NCBI RefSeq assembly: GCF_014654615.1
Contig: NZ_BNBB01000007.1
Coordinates: forward strand, 181,292-245,291
DNA from: Streptosporangium violaceochromogenes
GTDB taxonomy: Bacteria > Actinomycetota > Actinomycetes > Streptosporangiales > Streptosporangiaceae
DNA: 64,000 bases
Reading direction: 5' to 3'
A program made the position numbers and the translations under genes. The notes under the pieces are model-generated. The model was not told where the DNA came from and made no database searches. It worked only from the letters and a program-made list of their open reading frames with translations. Of the stretch, positions 63,896 to 64,000 are shown one piece after another (positions within the stretch are counted from its first letter, which is position 1; every line of letters starts with the position of its first letter).

Positions 63896-64000
63896 ATTCG
63901 GGACGGTCCGCCTTCATCCGGGCGGCGAGGGCCGCCACCTGGGTACGGCGCTGCAGGTTGAGCTTGGCCAGCAGGTTCGACACGTAGTTCTTGACCGTCT
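63894..64000 (-). CDS. C-terminus of LuxR-family response regulator, DosR/DevR-like (cut by window edge)
   Basis: Only the last 35 residues are visible: TVKNYVSNLLAKLNLQRRTQ then VAALAARMKADRPE and stop. TVKNYVSxLLAKLxxxRRTQ is the recognition-helix region of DosR/DevR, which ends in nearly the same way. The receiver domain lies outside the window. It would control the hypoxia genes cydAB, the stress protein and the oxidase-fold gene. Confidence 0.85.
   Translation of the reverse strand, partial: TVKNYVSNLLAKLNLQRRTQVAALAARMKADRPE

Overview
The window is about 72% G+C, densely coded on both strands with GTG/ATG starts, and carries typical actinomycete families: a DUF5753-type XRE regulator, a FolP2-type pterin synthase paralogue, GpgS, a RamB-like regulator, DUF574 methyltransferase, CsbD and LCP proteins. 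Together with a complete Entner-Doudoroff operon this suggests a Streptosporangiales-type actinobacterium (Nonomuraea/Streptosporangium-like). That placement is inference from gene content; there is no rRNA in the window. I see no tRNA, rRNA, CRISPR array, insertion sequence or prophage.

0-9 kb: a truncated XRE regulator, small hypotheticals, a cupin, a membrane endonuclease/exonuclease/phosphatase protein overlapping a convergent P-loop kinase-like gene, then the sugar operon zwf-edd-eda (minus strand) with a divergent ROK repressor and an inverted repeat between them. 9-14 kb: stress proteins, a copper/peroxidase operon (membrane protein, PCuAC chaperone, Tat-exported DyP peroxidase), and a DUF2470 gene divergent from a ribosomal protein S4 gene with an IdeR/DmdR-like iron box between them. 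14-24 kb: TetR plus a DrrAB-like ABC exporter, a cytosolic subtilisin with a small partner, a membrane spermidine-synthase-like protein, an LCP ligase, a LysR regulator and folP2 whose 3' end runs into a 9-bp tandem repeat.

24-36 kb: an OmpR/histidine kinase pair, YcnI plus a second copy of the copper-locus membrane protein, a DUF1036 gene with a small acidic partner, a three-gene ABC-2 exporter whose first gene has no standard start codon, a Ser/Thr kinase, HU with a duplicated tail, and several very small genes. 36-45 kb: isocitrate lyase divergent from a RamB-like regulator (glyoxylate shunt control), a CHAT-fold protein that seems to have lost its catalytic residues, GpgS, an ArsR-CDF metal efflux pair, a DivIVA-like protein and a ZIP transporter. 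45-51 kb: IclR regulator, HsaA-like flavin monooxygenase, hotdog thioesterase, methyltransferase and acyl-CoA synthetase, suggesting ring or acid catabolism.

51-56 kb holds the most unusual locus: an 864-residue membrane plus helical-repeat protein translationally close to a separate CHAT caspase-like protease with intact His/Cys. In most relatives the TPR and CHAT parts are one polypeptide, so this looks like a split membrane-anchored protease system, possibly for defence or regulated death. 56-64 kb: a cysteine-desulfurase-like enzyme, a secreted two-repeat protein, then a hypoxia/dormancy-like block (universal stress protein, cydAB, tyrosine phosphatase, pyridoxamine-oxidase-fold protein and the C-terminus of a DosR/DevR-type regulator). 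Two DosR-like boxes, before cydA and before the oxidase-fold gene, tie this block together.
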